The notes: generated by a model not told the origin, from the sequence alone. Counted from the first letter of the stretch, positions 1 through 7,695 are shown. The stretch: 14,187 bases of DNA from Sphingomonadales bacterium (GCA_028868335.1 JAGWUU010000045.1:1-14187), one strand, 5' to 3'. A program made the numbers and translations.

Positions 1-2138
1 CGCTGTCGGATAGCGAACGCACCTGCGGGAGCCGCCGTCCGAAGTGCGGCCGCTTGAACCGCCGGAACCGTCAGCGTCGGAACCGTCGTTTCCCATCGAG
101 CCAGTGGAGCTGAAGCAGGTCCGAATATCACTTCATAGGCCTCCGCCTGTTCGTTGAGCGGCGTATCGACGCTGTCCTGCCAGAACCAGGCGCCGCGTGC
201 GCGTCGGGTCCATTGCAGGTCAAGGCCACCATCGGCCCGGCCCGAGCATTGGCCATGAACCGGAGCGGGAGGGCGCAGGCCAATTCCGCGCAGCAGGATG
301 GACGCGGTGACTGGCGCAGGATCGGCGAGTCCGATCGCGGCGATCGTGCTTCCGGGAACCGATCCGACCGCACCATCATCCAGCGCCGTGCCTGTCCCGT
401 CGAGCAGGATGAAGGCCTCGCCGGGCGCATGTGACGCCACCATCGCCTCGGTGCCGCCCAACCCGCGCCACAGGCCCGAAAGTTTCCACTTTCCCGAGCC
501 AAGCGGCTGCGCCGAGGCAAACTGCAGAATCTCGGCGCCCAACACGGCGCGGTTTGCACCCATCGCCAACTGTCGCATGGTCGCGTCACTCAGGACAAGG
601 TCGGGACCGGCGAGAGTCACTGTGACGAAGCCATGCCGATCGAACAGCAAGGGCGATCGCGCCGGTAGCGCGTCGTCGCTGGTGCCGATGGTCGCGCGGG
701 AGCGGCCGCTGGTGCCCAGGGGCTTGAGCGCTCCGTCGCCCTGGTTGACATAAAGGCTGGCCCCGCTCCACTGCGGTTGTGGCGATGAAACGGCTGCGAT
801 CACCATCGGAACCGGGCTGCTGGAATTGCCGTCCCATGGTACTTCGCATACGGCCAGAACGGTCCGCGCGACGGCGAGGTCCGGCGCCGTGCCTGCCCGG
901 CCCGGATCACCGGCCACGGCACCATCGACGGTGGGCGCCAGCCGGACCAGGGTGAGATCGACGCCGTGCGAGCGCCATTCCCAATCGCGCACCCGCCAGA
1001 GGCCTGGGTGATCTGGTAGTGAAACCGTCGTGCCGGGGCGCACCGCCGGATCGAGTTGCGTCACCCGCCACGACAAGGTCTGGCGCGCCCACTGCATTCG
1101 TCTGGTCGTTTGCGCGACCAGCGCGCGCGCGGCGGACGCGGTAAGCGCCGCTGGCAATTCGACCGTGCGCGGCTGCCCGGGCAGAGGCCGGCCGGCGGCA
1201 CGCTGCACGCCGGGCTGGAAATCACGATCGACATCATAATAGCGCAGCACGGCGATTGGCTGCTCCGTTTCCGCAGCACGCTTGCGCGAGAAACCGGCAT
1301 TGCCGCCAAAGTCCTCGTGCTCGGTTGAAGTCGCAGCTTCGGGAAGGAGGATCGGGGCGGTCTGGTGGCGATCCGGGCGGATCGCCAACCTGGCGTCGCA
1401 GGCATCGCAATCGACCGGGAATATCGGTTCCAGAGCGGACAACGTGTCGGCGGTCGTTCCGTCGCATGACATCCCGGTCAAACCATCGAGCGGAACTGCG
1501 GCGTCGACCTCAGCGATCACGCCGTCGAGCAAGGTGTCGATGGTCAGCGGAGTTGTATCGGCGACAATTTCGAACGTGAGTGCCGGGATGCGGTTGCCAA
1601 AGTCGCCAAGTTGCAGATCCTCGAACACGGCATAGGCCAGGCCGGTATAGGCTGGGCATTGCCCGTTGGCCTCAGCGGCGGCAAGCAGCGCGTCAACACG
1701 CTGATCGCCCTCGCCGGAGTGCAGGCGGAACGACCCTCCGGTCTTGAGATCGTCGGCAGCCCCGCGCAGCAGTTTGCCGTCGGCCCAGATGCGGCCGACC
1801 TCAAGCACGCGGCGGCTGGAAAGCGCGACGGCGAACGATGCGGTGTAGCTGTATTCGGTGGTCGAAGGCTTGCCTTTGCCGTTGCTGTGACGGTTGTGGT
1901 GCTCGACCAGATCGGTAGCCCAGATAATCTGTCCGGCGACCCTGACCCGTCCGAACTGACGCGGGATCGCCATGCCGTAACTTGAGCTGGTGACGGCCAG
2001 CTCGGTCAGGCGCGGGCCTTGGCGATTGCCTCCGCCCAGCAACTGGGCATCAATCTGGCGACCGGCGATCGCACCGATCGCTCCGCCGACCGGACCGCCG
2101 ATCAGCGTTCCGACCGCCGTGAACAGCAATGTTGCCAT
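1..2138 (-). CDS. GTA gp15-like tail-tip / host-specificity protein (partial, C-terminus off the left edge)
   Basis: An open frame of 712 codons runs without a stop from the ATG at 2138 to the window edge. The ATG lies four bases after the gp14 stop. The N-terminus is glycine-zipper-like (GTLIGGPVGGAIGAIAG, about residues 10-26), followed by the alphaproteobacterial tail-protein pattern SSSYGMAIPRQFGRVRVAG and YSYTASFAVAL. A beta-rich central part (SWRVTQLDPAVRPG, LWRVRDWEWR) resembles the Phage-tail_3 region of RcGTA gp15. Near the window edge it has the family-typical stretches GKWKLSGLWRGLGGTE and LNEQAEAYEV. In RcGTA this protein forms the tail-tip megatron and is thought to contact the recipient envelope. 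The TIM-barrel insert of the Rhodobacter protein seems to be missing here, since the N-terminal region passes directly into the Phage-tail_3-like part. Family assignment is strong; the total length is unknown. Confidence 0.88.
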   Translation of the reverse strand, partial: MATLLFTAVGTLIGGPVGGAIGAIAGRQIDAQLLGGGNRQGPRLTELAVTSSSYGMAIPRQFGRVRVAGQIIWATDLVEHHNRHSNGKGKPSTTEYSYTASFAVALSSRRVLEVGRIWADGKLLRGAADDLKTGGSFRLHSGEGDQRVDALLAAAEANGQCPAYTGLAYAVFEDLQLGDFGNRIPALTFEIVADTTPLTIDTLLDGVIAEVDAAVPLDGLTGMSCDGTTADTLSALEPIFPVDCDACDARLAIRPDRHQTAPILLPEAATSTEHEDFGGNAGFSRKRAAETEQPIAVLRYYDVDRDFQPGVQRAAGRPLPGQPRTVELPAALTASAARALVAQTTRRMQWARQTLSWRVTQLDPAVRPGTTVSLPDHPGLWRVRDWEWRSHGVDLTLVRLAPTVDGAVAGDPGRAGTAPDLAVARTVLAVCEVPWDGNSSSPVPMVIAAVSSPQPQWSGASLYVNQGDGALKPLGTSGRSRATIGTSDDALPARSPLLFDRHGFVTVTLAGPDLVLSDATMRQLAMGANRAVLGAEILQFASAQPLGSGKWKLSGLWRGLGGTEAMVASHAPGEAFILLDGTGTALDDGAVGSVPGSTIAAIGLADPAPVTASILLRGIGLRPPAPVHGQCSGRADGGLDLQWTRRARGAWFWQDSVDTPLNEQAEAYEVIFGPASAPLARWETTVPTLTVPAVQAAALRTAAPAGAFAIRQ

Positions 2139-2142
2139 GGTA

Positions 2143-2565
2143 TCAGACCTTTGTTTGAACGGGCGCGAAACGCCAATGGCCGACAATCGGGCCGTCGGGC
2201 AGACATGCCGAATGCACGACACGGCGCAGACCGGCGTGGGCGTGAATCCATCCACCATCCCGACCGGCAATCGCGAGGTGATACTGCGCGGGACCGGGTG
2301 CGACGATCACGACATCTCCGGGTTCGGCGGGGCCGTTGACAGTGGAAAGCCGCATGGCGCCAGTGTCGGGCATCCAGCCTTCCAGTGACATGAGCCGCAG
2401 CGGGTAGCCTGTCGGCAACCAGGCGGGAACGCCGCAGGCCGCAAGCGATGCGGCGAGCAGGCCAACGCAGTCGAGCCCGGTCGCCGGATCGCGGCCATGG
2501 AGGCGGAACCTGCTCCCGACCATGCCTTGGGCCGCGTCGGCCAGACAGTGCGCGGTGCCCGTCAT
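2143..2565 (-). CDS. NlpC/P60 family cell-wall peptidase, GTA gp14-like
   Basis: This 140-residue protein has the NlpC/P60 cysteine peptidase layout. The nucleophile is Cys33 in GLDCVGLL, the base is His96 in QYHLAIA, and His108 in GWIHAHAG is the likely third catalytic residue. GDVVIV (residues 83-88) is the usual strand before the histidine. In RcGTA the equivalent protein is part of the tail tip and is thought to cut peptidoglycan during DNA delivery to the recipient. The ATG overlaps the TGA of gp13 (ATGA), so translation is probably coupled. There is no signal peptide, as expected for a particle component rather than a secreted enzyme. All key residues are present. Confidence 0.92.
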   Translation of the reverse strand: MTGTAHCLADAAQGMVGSRFRLHGRDPATGLDCVGLLAASLAACGVPAWLPTGYPLRLMSLEGWMPDTGAMRLSTVNGPAEPGDVVIVAPGPAQYHLAIAGRDGGWIHAHAGLRRVVHSACLPDGPIVGHWRFAPVQTKV

Positions 2566-3383
2566 TGTACCGGGCTGGGATAACGGGTGACGAGATCGTT
2601 GCCGGGAAGGTAGGGTTCGCCCTGGAAGTTGATCGCATTGCCGAAGCGGCTTGCACAGGTGACAAGCGTGCGGTCACAGCCTTCGCGCAGGACCACCGCC
2701 GATCCTGGTGTCGGTATGCTGTCTAGCGGGGTGTCAAGAACGAGGCTGCCGGCCTGCAACGCGACAATTCCCATGGTCAGGCCGGCTTGCGGCCCGTCGA
2801 GCCAGCGCAGCGTTCCCCCGATGCATGCATCGAGCGCTACACCGGGGTCGAGCGTTGCCGCGTTACTGACCGGATCGAATGCGACCAGCCGCCCGTGATG
2901 CGTGAATCGCGCCGGAGACAGGCGGCAACCGGAACCGCAGAACGCGGCGCGACAGCTCGGACTGGTGCGCGGCACCGGATCGCGCTGCAATTCCACCTTG
3001 CGCGATTGCAGCGCCGCGGTGAACGAACCGGCCTCCTCCGTCACGGAGCCGATCGCCCCGCGATAAAGGACCGCGCGTTCGAGCGTTTCCCAATCGACCA
3101 CGCCGATCAACACTGCCGCGCCGTCGTATCGGCCGATCGCAAGGTCTTCCGCAGCAATCGAATCGTGGCTGGGCGCTCCCTGGACTTCGGCGCTGTCCGG
3201 TTCGAAATCGGCGGAGCGACGGATCGCCGAGGGGACCATGCCCGGAGTGGCGCGATGCAGCACGCCGTCGAACCACAGGTCGCGATCGTGCGTCGTGAAG
3301 CCCAGCGTCACACCGTCGCGTCGCGACAGGCGCCAGAACGTGGCGACGCATTCTAGCGGATCGCTGAACCATATCCGGCTCAT
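2562..3383 (-). CDS. Baseplate hub protein, DUF2163 / phage BR0599 family, GTA gp13-like
   Basis: This 273-residue protein begins with the DUF2163 pattern CVATFWRLSRRDGVTLGFTT followed by HDRDLWFDG. It ends with the BR0599-type segment NAINFQGEPYLPGND. Four cysteines have the spacing C144-x8-C153 and C236-x6-C243, the same pair spacing as the 4Fe-4S ligands reported for lambda tail-tip protein gpL; C149 and C187 are additional. In RcGTA gp13 is the hub between the distal tail protein and the tip. The ATG overlaps the gp12 stop and the TGA overlaps the gp14 start, so it sits inside a coupled tail-tip block. The function is assigned by family and position; metal binding is inferred. Confidence 0.92.
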   Translation of the reverse strand: MSRIWFSDPLECVATFWRLSRRDGVTLGFTTHDRDLWFDGVLHRATPGMVPSAIRRSADFEPDSAEVQGAPSHDSIAAEDLAIGRYDGAAVLIGVVDWETLERAVLYRGAIGSVTEEAGSFTAALQSRKVELQRDPVPRTSPSCRAAFCGSGCRLSPARFTHHGRLVAFDPVSNAATLDPGVALDACIGGTLRWLDGPQAGLTMGIVALQAGSLVLDTPLDSIPTPGSAVVLREGCDRTLVTCASRFGNAINFQGEPYLPGNDLVTRYPSPVQ

Positions 3384-5719
3384 GCCCCGGCCTCGCGTAT
3401 TTCGATTACAGGCACGCTGGGCGCTTCACCGGCCGCGAAAGTCGCGCCGGATACTTCCAGCTTGTCTTCGGCGAAACGGACCGGGACATCGAAGGCGAAA
3501 CCTGCGCGGATGACGGCGCCCGCGGCTGGCGGCAAGGTGAAGCGAACGATGCCCGCAGGATCGAGGCTCCATCCGGTGGTGACGACCACGGCGTTGACGC
3601 TGACGATAACGCTCGCCGCCCGGGGCCGGGTGATGCGGCGCAACTGCACTGCATCGCCCTCGCCATAGTGCTTCACCAGCGGAAAACCCGATTGCAGGCC
3701 GTTGCCGGTGCCCAGGAGCTGATCGGTCGCGGTCGGCTCGCCGGTCATTCCGTTCGAACTCCAGTCCGACGGATCGCGCAGGCGGAAGCCGCGTGCCGCA
3801 CCGCGCCGTGCGCGAAAGAAGGCGAGCAGCACGCCCATGTCCGCTTCGGAGCGGATTCCGGGGCCGATGTCGAAACGCAGCCGGGCGTTTGACCACAGGC
3901 TGTTGCGTCGCTCGAAGCCGGATGCGGTGACCGCGACGCTGGTTGAGAATTCGGGCGTCACGGAGGCACCGCGGCCAAGTGCCAGCGGGTAGGGCACGTC
4001 GTCGAATGGGAGCATGTCGTCCTCGTTGGCTGGGGCGGGCAGGCGGGTGAAGCCGTCGCGGCAAATCTGGGGAAGCGCCCAGACGAACCGTTCGTGCGCG
4101 TTGCGCATCGCGGCTTGGTCGGCTCCGGCGTCGATCGCGCGCCACAAGTCGGATTGTCCCGCTGCGGGTATGAACCCGGCAAGATAGTCCTGCGCGCCTG
4201 GCGGATAGCCCAGGCGCTGGTCTATCGTGGCATAGGCGACCTTGCGATGCGCGTCGGCATTGGCGGTCAACCAGTCGTAATCTTCGACCTGCAACCGGTC
4301 GAAGGCGGGCGACGCCCAGCCGGTCGGCAGATTGGCGCGGCGCAGTTCGGGGCGGGCCGGATCGAGTACGCCGGGAAGGAATGTCAGCAGCAGGACCTCG
4401 CTCGCCAGTGGGGCGGCAGCGGCCCGGACCGCGTCGCGCAACGCGGCGGTCGAGGCGGCGAGAACCGTTCCGGCCTGGTCGAGCAACGCTGTCTGTGCCG
4501 CCGACAGGCTTCCCCCGATATCGCCGATCTGTATCGGGCTGCTGCCAAATGCAGCCTTTGCGGCATCGTCGTAGAGGCAGGGTCGACCGTCGCTCGTCAC
4601 CCACCACCACGGTTCGCCTATCTGCACCCGCACCGGCGCGTTTGCGTCTTTCATCAGTCCGACGAAGCTGCTTGCCGCGGATTGAAGCCAGGCCATCGCC
4701 GTTGGATGAGCCGGTGAGAGCAGCGCGGATGGTGGGCTCCAGCCAGTCCGGGCAGGCGTCCCGTCGATAGCGCGCTGTTGCCAGGCATCGGGGCAGTGTT
4801 GGGAGAGCAATTCGTAGGACAGCGAGACGATCGGCGAAAAGCCCGCTGCAACCGCTGCCGCCAAAAACGCGCGATGCCAAGCCCTGGCGGGAGTGCACAA
4901 CGGATCGCCCGTGCCGGGAACCGCAAACCCGTCGCCCTGCGCCGTCAGCCGCATGAAGTGGCTCATCCCGACATAGTGCAGCAGACTGCCCCGGTAGCCG
5001 AGTTGCAGCGCGTTGCGGATGAGACGCTCGGGCGTCTGGTTCGCAGCGTCGTCGTAGCCGGTGGCGATCGCCAGGCCGTGCGGCGGTACAACGACATCCC
5101 CGATCGCGAGCATGGCGCCGCGCCCGTCGCAGCGGATGGCGCTGAGTTCGGCCCAGCCTTCGGCCGGAGCGGCGAGAGCAGCGGTGCTTGATCCGACGAA
5201 GCCTGGCGGCACCAGCGAGATGAACATCCGGTCGATGTCTGCCGGATGCACCGGGTCGGCCCCGGAAGGCAGCACGTAGCCGCCAGCGAGCTGCGAAAAC
5301 GGCAAGGTGATCGTCGCGTCGGCCGGGCTTCCCTGGGCGTAGTTCCACAGCCGCACGTACCAGGTGCGAGGGTTTCCGCTGGCATCACGGCCCTCGATCG
5401 TCAGGGTGGGTCCATTGGGCGCGTCGAGCGCGATCACCCCGCCCGAGCGCCAATGGAAGCGCAGGGTGGTGCGCGAATAGTCGCGATCGGTAGTATAGGC
5501 GAGCAACGGGTGGTCGAGGCTGTCGACGCTGTCCCAGATCACCCCTGCAAGGTCGCCCTGGCGCAGAAATGTTGCATCGATGCGTAGCGCGTCGGGGCTG
5601 GTGACGGTCAACGCCGCCATCATCGGGCGCGGAAAATTGACGGTCCAGAAGCGCGGATCGAAGCGCTGTATCCAGTCGCTGTCCTGCCCTTCGCGCCTGG
5701 AGCAAAGCCAGAAGGCCAT
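3380..5719 (-). CDS. Distal tail protein fused to an N-terminal sheath / TIM-barrel-like region (GTA gp12, DUF2460 C-terminus)
   Basis: The protein is 779 residues long, several times the length of R. capsulatus gp12 (about 210). The C-terminal part, about residues 565-779, is DUF2460: FDDVPYPLALG at its start, then GFERRNSLWSNAR, FFRARRGAARGFRLRDPSDW and a beta-rich end. The N-terminal part, about 1-230, is beta-rich. Residues about 235-560 look like a TIM-barrel glycosidase-like fold, with QIGEPWWW (Glu369) and LQVEDYDWL (Glu479, Asp480, Asp482) where a catalytic pair could sit. This resembles the non-contractile tail sheath/TIM-barrel proteins of sphingomonads. The ATG at 5719 follows AAGGA at suitable distance and lies 16 bases after the gp11 stop. 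The frame remains open further upstream inside gp11, but that extension is low-complexity and not protein-like. Whether the barrel is an active hydrolase is unknown. Confidence 0.88.
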   Translation of the reverse strand: MAFWLCSRREGQDSDWIQRFDPRFWTVNFPRPMMAALTVTSPDALRIDATFLRQGDLAGVIWDSVDSLDHPLLAYTTDRDYSRTTLRFHWRSGGVIALDAPNGPTLTIEGRDASGNPRTWYVRLWNYAQGSPADATITLPFSQLAGGYVLPSGADPVHPADIDRMFISLVPPGFVGSSTAALAAPAEGWAELSAIRCDGRGAMLAIGDVVVPPHGLAIATGYDDAANQTPERLIRNALQLGYRGSLLHYVGMSHFMRLTAQGDGFAVPGTGDPLCTPARAWHRAFLAAAVAAGFSPIVSLSYELLSQHCPDAWQQRAIDGTPARTGWSPPSALLSPAHPTAMAWLQSAASSFVGLMKDANAPVRVQIGEPWWWVTSDGRPCLYDDAAKAAFGSSPIQIGDIGGSLSAAQTALLDQAGTVLAASTAALRDAVRAAAAPLASEVLLLTFLPGVLDPARPELRRANLPTGWASPAFDRLQVEDYDWLTANADAHRKVAYATIDQRLGYPPGAQDYLAGFIPAAGQSDLWRAIDAGADQAAMRNAHERFVWALPQICRDGFTRLPAPANEDDMLPFDDVPYPLALGRGASVTPEFSTSVAVTASGFERRNSLWSNARLRFDIGPGIRSEADMGVLLAFFRARRGAARGFRLRDPSDWSSNGMTGEPTATDQLLGTGNGLQSGFPLVKHYGEGDAVQLRRITRPRAASVIVSVNAVVVTTGWSLDPAGIVRFTLPPAAGAVIRAGFAFDVPVRFAEDKLEVSGATFAAGEAPSVPVIEIREAGA

Positions 5720-5735
5720 GATGTCTGTCCTTCGA

Positions 5736-6338
5736 TCAGTAGTCGGAAAGGGCGCGGCGCACCGCGCTGGCGACCTGCCGGGTGGAACGCTGGAGGGCCT
5801 GGGGCGTGCTGGTGCCCTGCGGCGCGGCGATGGTGATCGAGACGTTGACGGCGCGCCCGCCGCCGCCGATCCCGGGTTCGATCCGGCCCGCGCTGGTCGG
5901 GACGAACAGTTCTGGCCCGCGTTCGCCGACCAGATAACCACGATCGGGCGCCACCGGGCCGCCAGTGGCGCGGCCTGGCAGACCGAAGATCGACCCGATC
6001 AGCCCGCCCAGGCTGAGAATTCCGCCCCCGTGACCGCTTCTTCCGCTGCCAAGTCCGAGCGACCCGAACAGGTTGTTGAGCGCCAGTGCCGTGATCGAAT
6101 CGATCACGTTGAAGGCTGTCTTGCGCATGTCCTCGAAGCCCAGGCTGCCCTTGCGAATGGCGCCGAGAAGGCCGCGTTCGAGAACGTTGCCTGCTCTCGC
6201 GAAACCGTCGACCAGGGTGCCGTCGAAACTGCCGCGCATCGCGGCAATATCGCTCTGGAATCCTTGTGTATTGGCACGCACGTCGATCAGCAGGCTGTCG
6301 ACCGTGCCGGTGCCTGGACCCGATCCGAAACTAGGCAT
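5736..6338 (-). CDS. Short tail tape measure protein, GTA gp11-like
   Basis: This 200-residue protein is helical at residues 15-95 (SLLIDVRANTQGFQSDIAAM; NVIDSITALALNNLFGSL). A glycine-rich stretch (95-120) follows, then the tape-measure C-terminal hallmark GRATGGPVAPDRGYLVGERG with PELFVP (residues 123-147). It is far shorter than the tape measures of ordinary siphophages and close to the roughly 220 residues of R. capsulatus gp11, which implies a short tail. GGAG lies seven bases before the ATG. The start overlaps the end of the preceding chaperone-like gene by eight bases. The role is to set tail length and probably to leave the tail during DNA ejection. Assignment is good from motif and position. 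Confidence 0.87.
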   Translation of the reverse strand: MPSFGSGPGTGTVDSLLIDVRANTQGFQSDIAAMRGSFDGTLVDGFARAGNVLERGLLGAIRKGSLGFEDMRKTAFNVIDSITALALNNLFGSLGLGSGRSGHGGGILSLGGLIGSIFGLPGRATGGPVAPDRGYLVGERGPELFVPTSAGRIEPGIGGGGRAVNVSITIAAPQGTSTPQALQRSTRQVASAVRRALSDY

Positions 6339-6525
6339 GGTCTTGCTCCATCAGACGATTGAGATCAGTGCGGGAAAGAGGGGCGCCGACAGGGACCGGC
6401 GGCGCGATGGCGGCGGCCAGCTCGGCCGGTGTCGCTTGCCAGAACTCGCCGGGTCGCCAGCCCAGGAGCCGCGCGGCAAGCCCGCACAGGTGGGTGGCAC
6501 CGGGACCGAAACGGGGTTCGCTCAT
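6331..6525 (-). CDS. Small phage tail assembly chaperone-like protein (GTA gp10.1 slot)
   Basis: This is a 64-residue protein with FWQATPAELAAAI around residues 28-40 and DLNRLMEQ near the end. This is the typical pattern of the small 'tail assembly chaperone' proteins (DUF2376-like) found between gp10 and the tape measure in alphaproteobacterial GTA clusters. Its ATG overlaps the gp10 stop (ATGA). The likely role is helping the tape measure and tube protein assemble; it would not be expected in the mature particle. Function is inferred from size, motif and position. Confidence 0.82.
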   Translation of the reverse strand: MSEPRFGPGATHLCGLAARLLGWRPGEFWQATPAELAAAIAPPVPVGAPLSRTDLNRLMEQDHA

Positions 6526-6854
6526 GGTTCGGGCGGGGCGGCCGAGCCCTGCAGGATCTGGGTGAGGAGAACCCGCAGCGGCGCGCTCGCCCGGGCGAGG
6601 CCGAGAGCCGTGACCGCCTCTCCAACGTGATCGCGCGAAGGCCGGTCGTGTCCGGTCAGGCAGTGCCAGAACAGCGCAGCCATTTCAGACAGGCGCAATT
6701 GCCCGGCGCCCGCCCGCTCGACCAGGGCGAACAGCGGCCCAAGCTCTTCCTCGGCGGCAATCAGGGCGGTGAAGCTCGGGCGGAGCAGGTGCGACCGGTC
6801 GGCGACGACAAGGCAGGCCTCGCCCCGCCAGGGGTTGGCGGCGGTTACTGTCAC
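6522..6854 (-). CDS. Gene transfer agent family protein, gp10-like
   Basis: The product is 110 residues. The GTG start at 6854 sits inside the stop of gp9 (GCGTGA), a GTGA overlap that decides the start; the open frame extends much further upstream through gp9, but only as shadow coding. The protein begins with the family-typical AANPWRGEACLVV and includes LRPSFTALIAAEEELGPLFAL and LSEMAALFWHCL. These match the small GTA gp10 tail-assembly family that precedes the tape measure. It is probably a tail assembly factor analogous to lambda G. Translation is coupled to gp9, so the stop codon inside gp9 (7031-7033) could reduce its expression. Confidence 0.85.
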   Translation of the reverse strand: MTVTAANPWRGEACLVVADRSHLLRPSFTALIAAEEELGPLFALVERAGAGQLRLSEMAALFWHCLTGHDRPSRDHVGEAVTALGLARASAPLRVLLTQILQGSAAPPEP

Positions 6855-7258
6855 GCCCTCGCCACCGGGCCGGAGCTTTCCAGTTGCATGGTGTAGTTGC
6901 GCTCGCCGTTGAAATCGCCGGAATAGTCGAGCTTCTGCACAAGGAACTTGGCGTGAAGCTTCTCGCCGTCCTCGAAGCTCAGCTCGTAGTCGTCGATCAT
7001 CCCGGCCATGGCATTGCTGCGCACCTTGGCTTAGGCATCGCTGCCGAGGAAGATTCCCGCGGCACTGACCGAAACCGAGCGGACACCGGCACCCGTAAGC
7101 AGTTCGCGCCATCCGGCGCTGTCCTTGCTGGTGATCACGACGGTTTCGCCTGTGATCGCCATCTGGGTGGTACGCAGGCCGGCGACGGTCTGATAGACTG
7201 GCGGCGTCATGCCGTTCGAAATCTTGAGGAGGAAGGCACTGCCTTTCTGGGCGGACAT
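6851..7258 (-). pseudogene. Major tail tube protein (GTA gp9), interrupted by an in-frame TAA
   Basis: The frame encodes 135 codons from the ATG at 7258 to the TGA at 6851-6853. Codon 76 (7031-7033) is TAA. Before it are 75 residues starting MSAQKGSAFLLKI, with VAGLRTTQMAITGETV and GWRELLTGAGVRSVSVSAAG. These are clear TP901-1/GTA-type major tail protein motifs. After it the same frame continues for 59 residues (AKVRSNAMAGMIDDYELSFE, DYSGDFNGERNYTMQLESSG), the expected C-terminal half of the family. The total length matches R. capsulatus gp9 (about 137). AAGGAG lies six bases before the ATG. No frameshift is needed, only one changed base (for example from GAA or CAA). As written, translation gives a truncated tube protein, unless the stop is read through or is an error. 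Confidence 0.88.
7031..7033 (-). other. In-frame TAA stop within gp9
   Basis: The plus-strand triplet is TTA, read on the minus strand as TAA, directly after the codons for Gly-Ser-Asp-Ala and before Ala-Lys-Val-Arg. Both flanks are family-like tail-protein sequence in the same frame. Confidence 0.9.
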
Positions 7259-7300
7259 GAAGAACTCCTTGGCTTGTCGGGATTGCGAGGGTCGGGGCGG

Positions 7301-7690
7301 CTAGGGCGCCATCACGCGAAAGCGGTATTCGAGAAGGACCGCGCGGGTGTTGGTGCCACGCTGTTCGGCACGGGCGCGCAGGAAGGTTGTCGTCACGACC
7401 TGCAAGCCTGCCTGAATGGCGGGAAGAGCGGCAATGCGCGCCTCGATTGCGGCCACGGTCGCGGCGGCTGTGTCGGGACGATCGCCGCGGCAATGCAGTT
7501 CGAGCGCGATCCGCACTTCGCGACCGGCCCTGTCCTTGACCGACCAGTCGGTGCTGGCACTGGCGGCAATCGCCAGCCACGGCAGCGCGGCGCGCGTCGG
7601 CGCTTCCTCGACGATGGCGTTGAGTTGGCTGGCAAGGGTCGCGTCGCTTGCCAGCCAGTCAATCAACAGGGAACGCAAGATAACTTCCAT
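7301..7690 (-). CDS. Tail terminator / DUF3168 family protein, GTA gp8-like
   Basis: This 129-residue protein starts with MEVILRSLLIDWLASD at 7690. It continues with the DUF3168 pattern ALPWLAIAASASTDWSVKD, GREVRIALELHCRGD and ends EYRFRVMAP. DUF3168 proteins are tail terminators or tail-completion proteins that cap the tube and join it to the connector. The frame is open upstream to 7897, but that part is arginine-rich shadow of gp6 and the gp7-slot gene. The chosen ATG follows the gp7-slot stop by five bases, with AAGG sequences just upstream. Confidence 0.88.
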   Translation of the reverse strand: MEVILRSLLIDWLASDATLASQLNAIVEEAPTRAALPWLAIAASASTDWSVKDRAGREVRIALELHCRGDRPDTAAATVAAIEARIAALPAIQAGLQVVTTTFLRARAEQRGTNTRAVLLEYRFRVMAP

Positions 7691-7695
7691 CGCCC

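Noticed and set aside
3426..5348. 640-codon minus-strand frame overlapping gp12 in another frame
   Set aside because: Extremely arginine-rich, typical of a shifted frame of a GC-rich gene; gp12 in the true frame shows real domains.
6851..7258. Programmed frameshift as explanation of the broken gp9
   Set aside because: Both halves are in the same frame, so no shift is needed; the break is a stop codon.
6522..7580. 352-codon reading covering gp9 and gp10 in a single frame
   Set aside because: Only the last 110 codons look like protein (gp10); the rest is the shifted frame of gp8 and gp9.
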